A stretch of DNA of 64,000 bases from Brasilonema sennae CENA114 (GCF_006968745.1 NZ_CP030118.1:1686654-1750653), one strand, 5' to 3'; positions 45,378 through 58,330 are shown, counted from the stretch's first letter. Notes: a model not told the origin generated them from the sequence alone. Translations and numbers: made by a program.

Positions 45378-45999
45378 ACTCTACTCCTTTTGGTTATTTT
45401 CTGAACACCTTTCAGCAATTACGCTGAATCCTACCCGTGCTAAGAGAGTTCCGTATCTCGTCATACCTACCTTGGGTTCGACCTCCCAGGACTCTTAGCT
45501 CGTTTTTATTCGTTCCTCAGTCAAGATATATGTGCCGTCAGATGTAACCAATCCAACCGTTAGAACCCCTTACTCTTGCCGCTTGCGTACTTATCATCGG
45601 CGGGATTTTTGCTCTAACGAAGTCAAGGTTTTTATGTTATGCCTTGCTCCAATCTGGGTCGTTTTTCTAGGTTCTATTTCATCTTGCGCACTCCCTGTTA
45701 GCGCCAGTGTCGATTCATAACAACCGTCTGGTTGCGCCCTGTTCCCAGCTTCACTCTGCGGAATTCCGAGTCCGCTCGGTGTGGGCAGATAAGGAGTCAC
45801 CTCTGAGTTTGAGGGGAAGGGTTTTCACCTTCATCTTGTCCGAAGTTCAACCATTTCTGGTTGACATGCTTATTTACGGGCTGAATACCGTGATTCAGCA
45901 TGTAATAAATCGCACAAGTAAAAATTGTGCCCCTAGGCATACACGTAGCGGCACTGCAAGAGAATATTAAGTTGACCTCAATGTGCTCGACCCCTCGCC

Positions 46000-47409
46000 T
46001 CAGCGCCCGATTTCGACACCTTCAAGAATGCCGAGTGCGTCGGGGATGACTACGGCAGCAGAGTAGTAAGCACTTACTAAGTAGGAAATGACCGCCTTTT
46101 CGTTGATACCCAAAAACCGCACAGACAAACTGGGTTGGTATTCATCAGGAATACCCGTTTTGTGTAGACCTATCACCCCTTGGTTTTCTTCTCCAACACG
46201 GAGTACCAAAATAGAGCTAGTACCCTCCTTGGTGATCGGAATTTTGTTACAAGGAAAAATCGGATAGTTACGCCAAGCAGGTACAATCTTTCCGTTGACC
46301 TCGATGCTTGGGGAATAGACTCCAAGACGGTTACACTCTCGGCCAAAAGCAGCGATCGCCCGAGGGTGAGCTAGGAAGAATTTCGACTTCCTCCGCCGAG
46401 AGAGCAATTCATCAAAATCATCTGGAGTCGGTGGCCCGGTGCGGGTAAAGATGCGTTGCTTAAGATCAGCATTGTGCAACAACCCGAAATCAGGATTATT
46501 TAGCATTTCGTATTCTTGCCGTTCCCGCAACGCTTCGATAGTCAGGCGTAATTGTTGCTCCGTCTGGTTCATGGGTTCGTTGTAGAGGTCAGCAACTCGC
46601 GTATTCACCTGTAAAATGGTTTGAGCGACGCTTAATTCATACTCCCGTGGATTCAAGTCGTAATCAACAAATGTCCTGGGTAACTCAGTCTCCTGACTAT
46701 GACCTGCGGACAGAACGATCTCAGCTTGATTATGCTTATCCTGAGGTTTGCTCAATAGAACTCTAAAGCGATCAACTTGAGTGTGCAACGCTTGCGACTG
46801 GTTTATCAGCTCCCGAAACGCCTGTACTGGCAAAGACAAAACTATGCAACGCGTAATCGCTTTGAGGCTAACATCCCAAGTATCTTGAGACAGAACTATA
46901 GCTTCGCCACCAAAACAATCGCCGTCAGCTAAGATATCCCGTAAAGCTTCCGCTTCATACTTTCCTGCCTTAAGCTTATTAACTTTACCATAGGCAATTA
47001 ATAACACCTGGTCGGCTGGTTGACCTTCCTGTACAATGACCTCACCAGGAGCAAATTCTTGTTGCACAAAGCGGTCTGCCAAGGCGTTGAGTACCGAAAT
47101 ATCCTCAAACCCACGCAGTAAAGGTAGCTCACAAAGTGCTTGGGGAATAACCCGTACTTCGGCTCCTGTATTAGTAAAGCTGACCCGTCCATTGCCAACA
47201 TCATAAGTCAAGCGACGGTTAACCCGATAGGCCCCACCCTTGATTTGTACCCAAGGCAACATCTGTAATAACCACCTGGGGGTAATCCCCTGCATCTGGG
47301 GCGGAGTTTTCGTGGTTTTGGCTAGATTCCGCGCCCCTTTCGTGCTTAAGCTCATTTGGGGTTGCCCGTTTTCTTGGTCTAAATCTGGCCTAAGCGAAGC
47401 ATCTGTCAT
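46000..47409 (-). CDS. Family 2B encapsulin shell protein with cyclic-nucleotide-binding-like insert (second copy)
   Basis: The 469-residue protein has an encapsulin (HK97-fold) shell sequence split by a CNB-like domain (about residues 95-215). The C-terminal shell part has [38 protein letters not shown] and [20 protein letters not shown]. Family 2B shells enclose terpene cyclases, and here the cargo candidate is the geosmin synthase two genes upstream. In the CNB insert the usual cyclic-phosphate Glu and Arg are absent ([17 protein letters not shown]), so ligand binding may differ. In the 2-methylisoborneol operons such genes are called cnb. It is about 70 per cent identical, by eye, to the next gene upstream. 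Confidence 0.93.
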   Translation of the reverse strand: MTDASLRPDLDQENGQPQMSLSTKGARNLAKTTKTPPQMQGITPRWLLQMLPWVQIKGGAYRVNRRLTYDVGNGRVSFTNTGAEVRVIPQALCELPLLRGFEDISVLNALADRFVQQEFAPGEVIVQEGQPADQVLLIAYGKVNKLKAGKYEAEALRDILADGDCFGGEAIVLSQDTWDVSLKAITRCIVLSLPVQAFRELINQSQALHTQVDRFRVLLSKPQDKHNQAEIVLSAGHSQETELPRTFVDYDLNPREYELSVAQTILQVNTRVADLYNEPMNQTEQQLRLTIEALRERQEYEMLNNPDFGLLHNADLKQRIFTRTGPPTPDDFDELLSRRRKSKFFLAHPRAIAAFGRECNRLGVYSPSIEVNGKIVPAWRNYPIFPCNKIPITKEGTSSILVLRVGEENQGVIGLHKTGIPDEYQPSLSVRFLGINEKAVISYLVSAYYSAAVVIPDALGILEGVEIGR

Positions 47410-47465
47410 AACGTTAACGTTTCATCCCACTAAATTTACATTCCTAAGAGAGACCATCGGGGGTA

Positions 47466-47663
47466 GGGTGACCCCCAATACGGTTCGGTTAGGAAAGTTA
47501 TCTATTGAGTCAAGTAGGGGAGTGAGTGGAGCACAGGAAGTGGGGGGGGAGTAAAATTAACGTATATCAACTCTTTTTCTCCCCCATCTTCCCCTAGCTC
47601 CCCTACTTCTCCATCTTCACTCCCTAGCTTTAAGAGCTTATCCGAACCGTATTGGGGTGACCC
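47466..47663. repeat. Foldback repeat between the two shell genes
   Basis: GGGTGACCCCCAATACGGTTCGG (in parts, 47466-47488) reappears inverted at 47642-47663 as CCGAACCGTATTGGGGTGACC with one indel. A nested pair AGTAGGGGAG/CTCCCCTACT lies inside. The whole 287-base spacer between the shell genes is taken up by this element, which could form a strong mRNA hairpin between the two shell cistrons. Confidence 0.8.
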
Positions 47664-47695
47664 CTGCCCCTACTTTAAGGAGGGTGTTCGACTAT

Positions 47696-49105
47696 TTAGA
47701 GACCAATTTCTACATCTTCAAGGATGCCTAGTGCATCAGGAACGAGAACGGCTGTAGAGTAGTAAGCACTAACCAGGTAAGAAATAACAGCCTTTTCGTT
47801 AATATTCATGAAGCGGACAGACAAACTAGGTTGATATTCATCAGGAATGCCAGTTTTATGAAGACCAATCACACCCTGGTTAGCCGCTCCCACACGCATT
47901 AACATGATGGAGCTAGTACGCTCTTTTGTAACGGGAATCTTATTGCAAGGATAGATGGGAATACCACGCCAAGACGGAATTGCACTGTTGCCTGCGGGGA
48001 TAGGATCAGGATAGAGTCCAAGGCGGTTACATTCCCGACCAAAAGCTGCAATTGTGCGGGGATGAGCTAAGAAAAAGCTTGGTTCTTTCCAAACAATAGA
48101 GATCAACTCATCAAGATCATCGGGAGTTGGGGGACCACTGCGGGTAAAAATACGTTGTTTGAGATCAGCATTGTGTAATAGTCCGAAGTCACGATTGTTA
48201 ACCATTTCGTGTTCTTGGCGTTCTCGTAATGCTTCGATGGTCAGCCGTAACTGTTCCTCCGTCTGATTCATGGGTTCGTTGTAGAGGTCAGCAACCCGTG
48301 TATTGATTTGCAAAATGGTTTGAGCAACGCTTAACTCATATTCCCGTGGATTGAGTTCATAATCTGCAAAAGTCCCAGGTAATACTGCTTCCGCGAGGTG
48401 GCCGGAGGTAATATCGATATTAGCTTCCCCCTCTTGGTTTTTGGGTTGGCGCAATTTTGCCCTGAATTGATCCACTTGCGCTTGTAACGCCTCGGACTGG
48501 TTAACCAGGTTTTGAAAGGCTGCTTGAGGCAGAAACAAGATGGTGCAACGCGTAAGGGCGGTGAGGGTGACATCCCAAGTATCCTCGGATTCGACTAAAG
48601 CGTAGTCGCCAAAATGGTCGCCATCGGCTAATACATCCAAAACAACTTGCTCGTCATACTTGCCTGCGCCAATTTTATTGACTTTACCATGAGCAATCAG
48701 CAAGACTTGATCCGCTTGTTGACCTGCTCGGATGATGACATCTCCGGCAGCAAATTCTTGTTGCACAAATTGACTAGCCAAGGCGTTTAAGACCTCAGTA
48801 TCTTCAAATCCCCGCAACAAAGGTAACTCAGTGAGTTCTTGAGGAATGACCTGTATTTGAGTCCCTGTATTGGTAAAGGTGACTCGTCCATCTCCAACCA
48901 CATAGGTTAAGCGACGGTTAACCCGATAGGTACCACCCACTGCTTCTACCCAAGGCAGCAGTTTTAAGAGCCACCGTGAGGTAATTCCCTGCATCTGGGG
49001 TTGAGTTTTGGTGGTTGTTGCCAAATTACGCGCTGCTTGGGTCTGCAAACTCATTGGCAATTGCTCAATTTGATTTTGTATGGGAGTGTTTGCTGCATCA
49101 GTCAT
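47696..49105 (-). CDS. Family 2B encapsulin shell protein with cyclic-nucleotide-binding-like insert (first copy)
   Basis: This 469-residue paralogue of the gene at 46000-47409 has the same layout: N-arm ([20 protein letters not shown]), first shell segment with [24 protein letters not shown]-like insert (about 95-215, [17 protein letters not shown], again without the phosphate-binding Arg) and the shell C-terminus. It follows the geosmin synthase gene by 69 bases, so they are almost certainly one transcript. Two co-expressed shell proteins allow a mixed two-component shell, as reported for Family 2B systems. The CNB domain would face outward in known structures and may gate or regulate the shell. 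Confidence 0.94.
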   Translation of the reverse strand: MTDAANTPIQNQIEQLPMSLQTQAARNLATTTKTQPQMQGITSRWLLKLLPWVEAVGGTYRVNRRLTYVVGDGRVTFTNTGTQIQVIPQELTELPLLRGFEDTEVLNALASQFVQQEFAAGDVIIRAGQQADQVLLIAHGKVNKIGAGKYDEQVVLDVLADGDHFGDYALVESEDTWDVTLTALTRCTILFLPQAAFQNLVNQSEALQAQVDQFRAKLRQPKNQEGEANIDITSGHLAEAVLPGTFADYELNPREYELSVAQTILQINTRVADLYNEPMNQTEEQLRLTIEALRERQEHEMVNNRDFGLLHNADLKQRIFTRSGPPTPDDLDELISIVWKEPSFFLAHPRTIAAFGRECNRLGLYPDPIPAGNSAIPSWRGIPIYPCNKIPVTKERTSSIMLMRVGAANQGVIGLHKTGIPDEYQPSLSVRFMNINEKAVISYLVSAYYSTAVLVPDALGILEDVEIGL

Positions 49106-49174
49106 GATTAATCTCCATTGGTAATGTTTGTTGACAAGTTATTTGATCGCAATAGGGACTCAGATTGAGTTGAG

Positions 49175-51667
<2,493 letters not shown>

Positions 51668-52039
51668 CTATTGGACTTTTGAGTCACCTTATTTTTGATC
51701 TTCGACCCTTGCAAATCAGTGCTTACTAGGGTTTGCCTCTAAATTCACCAGAGTTTATCTCTAAGGTAAGATGCATTCGAGTAAAACAATCTCATAGTGA
51801 AACAAAAAAAGCAATAGGTAGAGTAAAGCAGTTAAGCAGATAGTTAAATCAAAATTGAAGACATTAAGACAGTTAACTAAATCTCTTCTTTATTACGTAA
51901 AAACACATAAATTTGTAAAGAATTGACTATAAAAATACCTTCTTTTTCTGACTAATTCTTTTAAAATCAGACATACTGATTTTAATACTGAGTGACTAAA
52001 ATATATCAATTTTTTCCGGGTGCGAGATGTGAGTTAAGC

Positions 52040-52093
52040 AGACAGTTAAGACAGTTAAGACAGTTAAGATAGTTAAGATAGTTAAGATAGTTA
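52040..52093. repeat. Six tandem copies of a 9-bp unit
   Basis: AGACAGTTA occurs three times, then AGATAGTTA three times, back to back. The C-to-T change shared by the last three copies shows block duplication. It lies about 500 bases upstream of the geoA start. Confidence 0.9.
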
Positions 52094-52244
52094 TAAAACT
52101 TTACATAATTGGTTAGACTTAGAACTTAAGCATTGACAAAGTAGACAAAAAATGCATTTTTGAAAAAATGAAAGTGGTAGGCGATTGCACGGAGCACAGA
52201 GGTCAAGGGCGTATCGCTAATCACTAAAAGCCTTGGAAGACAGT

Positions 52245-52393
52245 AGGACTTACGCAAGCGTCACAATATAAGGTCAACTGGCACATATATTTCAAATTGA
52301 GGTAAATGCTCGTAAACATTGATTTATAAACGTTATAGCTAAAATATCTCCGTGTGACAATTTTAAGAAAAATGTCCCAGTTGCGTAAGTCCT
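52245..52393. repeat. MITE with AGGACTTACGCAA ends (149 bp)
   Basis: Perfect 13-bp terminal inverted repeats, AGGACTTACGCAA at 52245-52257 and its complement at 52381-52393. It is AT-rich inside, with no coding sequence. ACTTACGCA ends are shared by IS and MITE families in filamentous cyanobacteria. Confidence 0.85.
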
Positions 52394-52471
52394 GTGTCTT
52401 TAATTTTGAACTTTGAATTTTGAATTTTGAATTGTTATCTGGGGTAGGAACACTATGAGAACTACTACCAT

Positions 52472-52563
52472 AGGACTTACGCATGAGTTACTAATGAACT
52501 TGACTGTGAGATTGCTTCCTTACGTCGCAACGGGTGCAACTACGTTATTGTTGCGTAAGTCCT
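52472..52563. repeat. Second MITE with AGGACTTACGCA ends (92 bp)
   Basis: The same 12-bp terminal inverted repeat as the element 80 bases to the left (52472-52483 and 52552-52563), with a different, shorter core. It is probably a deletion derivative or a separate member of the same family. Confidence 0.85.
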
Positions 52564-52747
52564 GTACCAAACCATTAACTGATTCGTGTGACTTGAACAC
52601 TTACCTCTATTCTTACTGGCAGAATCATGCGGATGCTGGATGTGTACTTTTGCCGGAGATTATGCCAGGGGTTTGTCGCATGATGGTGTCAATAGATTTT
52701 TGCTACCGAACCCAAGGATTTATTTGATAAAATCAAACTGCATATCA

Positions 52748-54448
52748 ATGAAGAAAAAAAAGAAACCGTCTCTGGTACTAACGCTCTCGTTTGCAGGATT
52801 CTTAATTTGTGCAGGGAGTGGAGGGTACTGGCTGTTAACTCAGGGAAACTCATCATCTAAAGATTTACTACCAGGTGCGAATATCATTCCCCAAGATGCC
52901 CTATTTGCAGTATCTGTGAGCACAGATCCAGGACAATGGGACAAATTACGAGAGTTTGGCACAAAAGAAACTCAAAGCTTACTGGATAAAAATTTAGTGC
53001 AGTTGCGCGATCGCTTCTTAACTAGTAATGGTTACGACTTCCAAAAAGATATCAGTCCTTGGGTTGGCGATCAAGTCACAATCGCAGTTCTCGCCCCAAA
53101 CGCCAGTAAACCAGTGTCAAAGCCGATTGCGACTGATGGAGAAGCAACGACTAATGAGCAGTCGATGGTTATGATTCTGCCAGTCAAAAATCCCGAAAAA
53201 GCAAGCAGCATTCTAGCACAACCCAAAGCCGCTAAAGGCGGTAAGTGGATTGACCGCACTTACGAGAATATTGTTATTAAAGAAACTGAAGGGCAAGTAG
53301 GAGAAAAATTTTCAACAGCCCTATTGGACAAACGTTTTCTCGTCATCACTGGTAATTCCAAAACCACAGAACGGGCAATTGACGCATATAAACGTCAACA
53401 ATCCCTAGCGACAAGTCCGGGTTTTGCAGACAATGTGCCAAAAATTTATAATTACCAACCCTTTGGTCAATTCTATGTGAATGTGCCTTACTCTGCTAGA
53501 ATAGCCGCTAAATCTCCAAACCGCCCTTTGCCTGCTGAAGTTTTGAGTCAACTTCAAAATAATCAAGGTATAGCAGGGACGATGACTTTGGAGTCACAAG
53601 GAATTCGCTTAAAGAGTGTTTCTTGGCTAAATCCGACCAGCCCGCGCGTGCTAACGGTGGAAAATAAAGCAGGAAACATGCAAAACCGCTTGCCCACAGA
53701 AACCTTAATGATGCTGTCTGGCGGAAACTTACAGCAGTTTTGGACTGATTATGCCTCAACTTCCCAAGCAAATCCCTCTGCACCAGTTATGCCAGAACAA
53801 CTGCGAAATGGTGTCAAATCCCTCACAAATCTTGATTTAGAGCGAGATTTGCTCTCGTGGATGAGAGGAGAGTTTTCTGTCTCAGTGATTCCAAATACTC
53901 CCAAACAAGGTATAGCAGACGATTTTCGTGCTGCTTTGGTTTTCATGGTACAGGCAAGTGATCGCAGCCGTGGTGAAACCGCCCTCAAGCAGCTTGATGA
54001 AGTTATGAAAAATCAATACCAGTTCCAGATAAAATACACAACAGTTGATGGTAAACCTGTTGTCAACTGGCTCGGACCTTTTGGAACTTTGACAGCCAGT
54101 CATGGTTGGTTAAATGATGATGTCGCTTTCTTGGCGGTTGGTGGATCTGTCACTGATAAAATAGTTCCTAGACCAAATAACACCCTAGGCAGTAGTGGCT
54201 CATTCCAGGACACAGTTCCACGACAACCCAATCCTACAAATGGTCAGTTTTTCTTGGATGTAGAACATACGGCGAAAAATTTTCCTCTACCGGTTTTCTT
54301 GCCTGAACAACAAACTTTGTTACAAGCAACACGCTCAATAGGAGTGACAAGTGCTGTGAGTGATAGCCGCAGTACTCGCTACGACATTTTTGTATCACTT
54401 AAAAAAGCTGGAAAACCAGATCCTTTACCAAGTCCGGCAAATAAATGA
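52748..54448 (+). CDS. DUF3352 domain protein, membrane-anchored
   Basis: A 566-residue protein. After MKKKKKPS comes one hydrophobic anchor (LVLTLSFAGFLICAGSGGYWLL), and the rest is an exported domain of the DUF3352 family, common in cyanobacteria. Landmarks are FAVSVSTDPGQWDKLREFGT, DISPWVGDQVTIAVL and LLSWMRGEFSVSV. No catalytic residues are recognised, and the function is unknown. The frame is open 36 codons further upstream, but ATG 52748 gives the typical lysine-rich start. Confidence 0.88.
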   Translation: MKKKKKPSLVLTLSFAGFLICAGSGGYWLLTQGNSSSKDLLPGANIIPQDALFAVSVSTDPGQWDKLREFGTKETQSLLDKNLVQLRDRFLTSNGYDFQKDISPWVGDQVTIAVLAPNASKPVSKPIATDGEATTNEQSMVMILPVKNPEKASSILAQPKAAKGGKWIDRTYENIVIKETEGQVGEKFSTALLDKRFLVITGNSKTTERAIDAYKRQQSLATSPGFADNVPKIYNYQPFGQFYVNVPYSARIAAKSPNRPLPAEVLSQLQNNQGIAGTMTLESQGIRLKSVSWLNPTSPRVLTVENKAGNMQNRLPTETLMMLSGGNLQQFWTDYASTSQANPSAPVMPEQLRNGVKSLTNLDLERDLLSWMRGEFSVSVIPNTPKQGIADDFRAALVFMVQASDRSRGETALKQLDEVMKNQYQFQIKYTTVDGKPVVNWLGPFGTLTASHGWLNDDVAFLAVGGSVTDKIVPRPNNTLGSSGSFQDTVPRQPNPTNGQFFLDVEHTAKNFPLPVFLPEQQTLLQATRSIGVTSAVSDSRSTRYDIFVSLKKAGKPDPLPSPANK

Positions 54449-54694
54449 TGAATCATTGAAGAAGTAGTCAGAACTCAGAACTCAGAATCAAGATGAAGAA
54501 GTAGTAGTAGTAGAATTCAGCATCACTTCTGTTGGGGAATCAACCCCAACCGATTGTAGACAACGCGCTTGTGCTCTACTTGGATCCCCATCCCGCCATT
54601 CATCATTCATCATTTATAATTCCTACCTGCGTTAAAACAGATAGGATCGTAACAATCGAAATCTATAGCATATTGACTGGGGATAAAGTTAATT

Positions 54695-55738
54695 ATGAAT
54701 TTGGTTGGACTCCAGAATTGGCTAGACAATGCCTCATTTGCAGTTCTATTTGTGACAATGCTAGTTTATTGGGGCGGGGCGGCTTTTCCAAACTTGCCTA
54801 CAACTGTTGTAGGTACGGCTGGAATGGCGATCGCTAATTTGTGCATAGCAACCTTACTAGGTGCAAGATGGCTAGAAGCTGGGTATTTTCCTCTGAGTAA
54901 TTTGTATGAATCTTTATTCTTCTTAACTTGGGGAATAACCACTGTCCATCTGATTGCCGAAAATACAAGTCGCAGCCGCTTAGTAGGAGTTGTGACTGCA
55001 CCTGTCGCTATGTGTATCACCGCTTTCGCTACCCTCACCCTACCATCGCAAATGCAAGTCGCAGAACCTTTAGTACCTGCGCTGAAATCTAATTGGCTGA
55101 TGATGCATGTCAGCGTGATGATGTTGAGTTACTCAGCTTTGATGGTGGGTTCGTTAGTGGCGATCGCCTTCTTGATTGTCACCAGCGGTAAAGAAATCCA
55201 ATTACAAGGCAGTTCTGTCGGTACTGGTGGATATCGTAGCAACGGCTATCGCTTGCATAAAGTAACTGATCTAAATGCTCAACCATCGACAGTTGCTGCT
55301 GAGAATAACGGAGTCGCTCGTATAGAAAGCAACAACAACGGCAAAACTGCTGTTTTAGATTTAGTCACCGTCACTCAGTCTCAAGCTGTCGCAACAGAAC
55401 CCCTTTCACCCCAGCGTCTGAGCCTTGCCGAAACTCTAGACAACATCAGCTATCGTATTATTGGATTGGGATTTCCCCTGTTGACTATTGGCATCATTGC
55501 TGGTGCTGTTTGGGCTAACGAAGCTTGGGGGTCTTACTGGAGTTGGGATCCGAAGGAAACTTGGGCACTGATTACCTGGTTAGTTTTTGCTGCTTATCTT
55601 CACGCTCGCATCACTCGCGGTTGGCAAGGGCGTCGTCCTGCACTTTTAGCTGCGGGTGGCTTTGTTGTTGTTTGGATTTGCTACCTAGGGGTTAATTTGT
55701 TGGGTAAGGGTTTGCACTCATACGGTTGGTTTTTGTAA
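54695..55738 (+). CDS. ccsB: Cytochrome c biogenesis protein CcsB (CcsA-type haem handling)
   Basis: A polytopic membrane protein of 347 residues with the tryptophan-rich haem motif [18 protein letters not shown] and flanking conserved histidines ([18 protein letters not shown]). This is the haem-presenting half of the System II cytochrome c maturation machine, which attaches haem to c-type cytochromes in the thylakoid lumen. A Ser/Asn-rich loop of about 70 residues separates the helices. Plastid homologues are named ccsA. Confidence 0.95.
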   Translation: MNLVGLQNWLDNASFAVLFVTMLVYWGGAAFPNLPTTVVGTAGMAIANLCIATLLGARWLEAGYFPLSNLYESLFFLTWGITTVHLIAENTSRSRLVGVVTAPVAMCITAFATLTLPSQMQVAEPLVPALKSNWLMMHVSVMMLSYSALMVGSLVAIAFLIVTSGKEIQLQGSSVGTGGYRSNGYRLHKVTDLNAQPSTVAAENNGVARIESNNNGKTAVLDLVTVTQSQAVATEPLSPQRLSLAETLDNISYRIIGLGFPLLTIGIIAGAVWANEAWGSYWSWDPKETWALITWLVFAAYLHARITRGWQGRRPALLAAGGFVVVWICYLGVNLLGKGLHSYGWFL

Positions 55739-55752
55739 TTACCTAACCTCCT

Positions 55753-55778
55753 CCCCCTCTTCACTTGCGAAGAGGGGG
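55753..55778. terminator. Hairpin between ccsB and the convergent operon
   Basis: CCCCCTCTTC ACTTGC GAAGAGGGGG, a 10-bp GC-rich stem 14 nt after the ccsB stop. There is no T-run. It could terminate both converging transcripts or stabilise the ccsB mRNA end. Confidence 0.55.
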
Positions 55779-55979
55779 TAGTTAAACCACTGTTGAGAGG
55801 GAACATCAAATTTCAAAATGAGTCACTTTATAGCTTGATTGGGCAAAAGTCCTACAAGCTGATGGCGCTATCCTCCTGAAGGGAGCCACCCAAAGGGCGA
55901 TCGCGTAGTGCCTCCTACTGCCCAACAAAACTTGGCTTGGTTGCCCTAAATCTCTGATTTGGGGAAGCGCTTCAATCAC

Positions 55980-56399
55980 CTAACTTGCTTCCAGAAATCC
56001 CTTTACTGTCTCAACAGAAACGCTAACAACAGGGTGATTGAATATTGCTTTTAATGCCTCTGTGCCACCTGCTTTTAGGGCACTAAGGAGCCGCTGTTTG
56101 AGGCTCGGGTTATCATTGATGTGCTCTTTGATTACCTCAATTGCAACAGCTTCTTTTCTAGTTATAGGATTCTTAGCCAGTTCATTTAGCAATTCCTGAA
56201 TCTCTGCCTTTAAATCTGACGATACATGAATTTCGCCACCTATTATTTCAGCAGAATTAGTTACATCCTTATCAATGATAATATCTACATTATTTTCTGT
56301 AGAACTTGTACTTTTTTCAGTACGGATTTTTCCACCTTCAACTTTAGAACCATTTACACCGCCGCCAATCTTAATAGATGCTCTATTTGTATTAGTCAT
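55980..56399 (-). CDS. Small uncharacterised protein, last gene of the pentapeptide operon
   Basis: A 139-residue protein. The N-terminal half is polar and beta-like (IKIGGGVNGSKVEGGKIRTE, then IIDKDVTNSAEIIGGEIHV). The C-terminal half is helical (ITRKEAVAIEVIKEHINDNP, then LKAGGTEALKAIFNHPVVSV). I recall similar helical tails on cyanobacterial effector and signalling proteins, but cannot name the family. Its DKDVTNSAEIIG motif echoes GRDVNNSEILG near the C-terminus of the upstream pentapeptide protein, hinting at interaction. GAGGC is 7 nt before the ATG. Confidence 0.7.
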   Translation of the reverse strand: MTNTNRASIKIGGGVNGSKVEGGKIRTEKSTSSTENNVDIIIDKDVTNSAEIIGGEIHVSSDLKAEIQELLNELAKNPITRKEAVAIEVIKEHINDNPSLKQRLLSALKAGGTEALKAIFNHPVVSVSVETVKGFLEAS

Positions 56400-56447
56400 G
56401 TTTTTGCCTCACTTGCAGACTGTATTTAAACTAAGAAAACACTATCT

Positions 56448-58328
56448 TTATTCATCCTCTTGGTTAGAAGATTGATCAGAGGAAGAATCCTGACTTTCTG
56501 AACTTTTGTCATCACCAGGTTCAGGAACTTGTTCAGTTTCAATACTGGCTCCCAAAATTTCACTGTTATTCACATCTCTACCAATATTAACTGAACCATC
56601 AATTAAATCGTTCCCAGCACTTTGGGAATTAGCTGTAGCATAGGTGTTTAATATGAATTGTGCGCCTTCCTTGGAAAGATTAGATATAACAGCAACAGCG
56701 GATTTATCACCATTTACTATACTTAAAAAAGAATTTTTATCAATTTGAATTTCACCATCTCCTTTGGGACTCCAGTCAATACAGTCAATAAAGCAACTTG
56801 TTTGATAAACTCTATTATTCTGAGCTTGTTTATCACTTTTATTTTGATGTTGAACTTCATTGATAACTATATTTAAATTTAGACCACCCCTTTGAGTTTG
56901 AAAGAATTTAGCACAGTTGAGATGACATTTATCTAAAGTGAGTAGTGTTAAATCTGCATATCTAAAATCTACTCCGGTTAAATTACTTTCAATCAAGCTA
57001 CTATTTCTTAAAGTTGCATTAGAAAAATTAGCTTTAACTAAATCAGATTTTTCTATTCTAGTCTCTATCATTCTGGCACGATGGAGCCTGACTTCGTTAA
57101 GGTTACATTGATTGAAAATACTAAAACAAAGATTTGTATCAGAAATATCTGCTGATTTTAGTGTTTTGCCATTGAATGTTGTTCTAATAAATTCACAATT
57201 ATAAAGTTTTGCTTTTAATAAGTAAGTAGCTTCAAAATCTGTATCTATAATTACGTTATTACTGAGATCTACATAATTCATTAATGCGTTATCAAACTTA
57301 CAATTACTAATAGTTCCCTTTTTCTCGACTTTCCCTTGTGTGGGCAATACTGGTTTTGAGCCAATACGACAAGTAATTGATTCAGTTACGCTTGTATTTT
57401 GCTTCTGAGACTTATCAATTTGTACTCCTAAAGTAGTAAACCGAGATTTCGTAAATATCGTTTTATCAAAGGCACAATCATAGAATATACAATCTATTAA
57501 GTGCGATTCAGAGAAGTTTGTATTTTCTAAATTAGAGTCTTCAAATTTGCTATATATCCTAGTTTTCAAAAAACTACAATAACTTAAATCGCAATTTAAA
57601 AAACTAAGATATTCGTTATTCTCTAGTCTTGATTTATTGTAATTTAAGGTTCGGCTATTGTCAAAAACTGATTCTCTTAACCGTGCTTGCATAAACTCTA
57701 CTTTAGATAATTGACAATTAGTAAAATTTGCAAACTCCATTGTAGAGTTTATGAATTGCACATGAGTAAATTTCGAGCCATTAAAACTAGCAAGACTTAG
57801 CTCCGAGTTGATAAACTTTACATTATAAAGCTGGCAGTTTTGGCAATTCAGTTTATAGAGATTACTAACTCCATCAAATTCAATATACGCTACTTTTATA
57901 CCAGATTCGCTACATTTTTCCAGAAATATTCTTGGGTCATTATCGCCTAAGTCTGTTTGATTAACCTCAGCCTTAAAGGTTAGGGTAAGAAAACCTTTAT
58001 TGATTTGTATTTTATCAGTACCTCTTAATGTGCCTATAGTTGGCAATGTGTCTACAGTAGAATTGAGAGAAACGCTAATTTCCGGATCGCTGTAATGATT
58101 AAACTCAAAACCATCTAGTTTTGACCAAGAGATATTCATGAAAAACCAGTATCTCGAAATCGGTATTGCTGGTAATGGCGTAGGAGGGACTACCAACACC
58201 TGAGGGTTATTGATATCTCCATAAACCATGACAGTACAAATGCAACCTTTATGCTCATAGCTTATATCGAATGCTTCAGGCAAGGAAATATTTCTCTCTC
58301 TGGGTCCAATAGCAAAACTTATTATCAT
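56448..58328 (-). CDS. Large pentapeptide-repeat protein
   Basis: A 626-residue protein. Residues 1-160 are a non-repeat N-domain. Residues 160-500 are irregular pentapeptide repeats (LYNVKFINSELSLASFNGSK, LKSADISDTNLCFSIFNQC and so on), forming a right-handed beta helix. The C-terminal 120 residues include VNIGRDVNNSEILGASIE and an acidic, Ser-rich tail. Pentapeptide helices often act as protein scaffolds or DNA mimics. A GAGGAGG ribosome site lies in the last codons of the upstream gene and only 2 bases separate the two frames, so translation is coupled. Confidence 0.9.
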   Translation of the reverse strand: MIISFAIGPRERNISLPEAFDISYEHKGCICTVMVYGDINNPQVLVVPPTPLPAIPISRYWFFMNISWSKLDGFEFNHYSDPEISVSLNSTVDTLPTIGTLRGTDKIQINKGFLTLTFKAEVNQTDLGDNDPRIFLEKCSESGIKVAYIEFDGVSNLYKLNCQNCQLYNVKFINSELSLASFNGSKFTHVQFINSTMEFANFTNCQLSKVEFMQARLRESVFDNSRTLNYNKSRLENNEYLSFLNCDLSYCSFLKTRIYSKFEDSNLENTNFSESHLIDCIFYDCAFDKTIFTKSRFTTLGVQIDKSQKQNTSVTESITCRIGSKPVLPTQGKVEKKGTISNCKFDNALMNYVDLSNNVIIDTDFEATYLLKAKLYNCEFIRTTFNGKTLKSADISDTNLCFSIFNQCNLNEVRLHRARMIETRIEKSDLVKANFSNATLRNSSLIESNLTGVDFRYADLTLLTLDKCHLNCAKFFQTQRGGLNLNIVINEVQHQNKSDKQAQNNRVYQTSCFIDCIDWSPKGDGEIQIDKNSFLSIVNGDKSAVAVISNLSKEGAQFILNTYATANSQSAGNDLIDGSVNIGRDVNNSEILGASIETEQVPEPGDDKSSESQDSSSDQSSNQEDE

Positions 58329-58330
58329 AA

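Larger units (their letters stand above)
42378..45915 (-). mobile_element. Group II intron, interrupted by an IS630-type element
   Basis: Read on the minus strand, the intron starts with the consensus GTGCG at 45915-45911 and folds through a long GC-rich domain I. It encodes a maturase/reverse transcriptase and ends with domain V (42420-42453) and domain VI before about 42378. Without the IS it would be about 2.2 kb, normal for bacterial introns. The 5' site is chosen because it places the protein start 535 nt downstream, as usual; a second GTGCG at 45691 is the alternative. No host gene is recognised in the flanks. With the split maturase it can no longer move by itself, though splicing may still be helped in trans. 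Confidence 0.85.

Noticed and set aside
45686..45691. Alternative 5' end of the group II intron at GTGCGC (minus strand, 45691)
   Set aside because: It would leave only 314 nt before the maturase start, shorter than usual; GTGCG at 45915 gives 535 nt and a better domain I.
52040..52093. 9-bp tandem array considered as a CRISPR or iteron origin
   Set aside because: No spacers between units, and no replication protein gene or DnaA boxes nearby.
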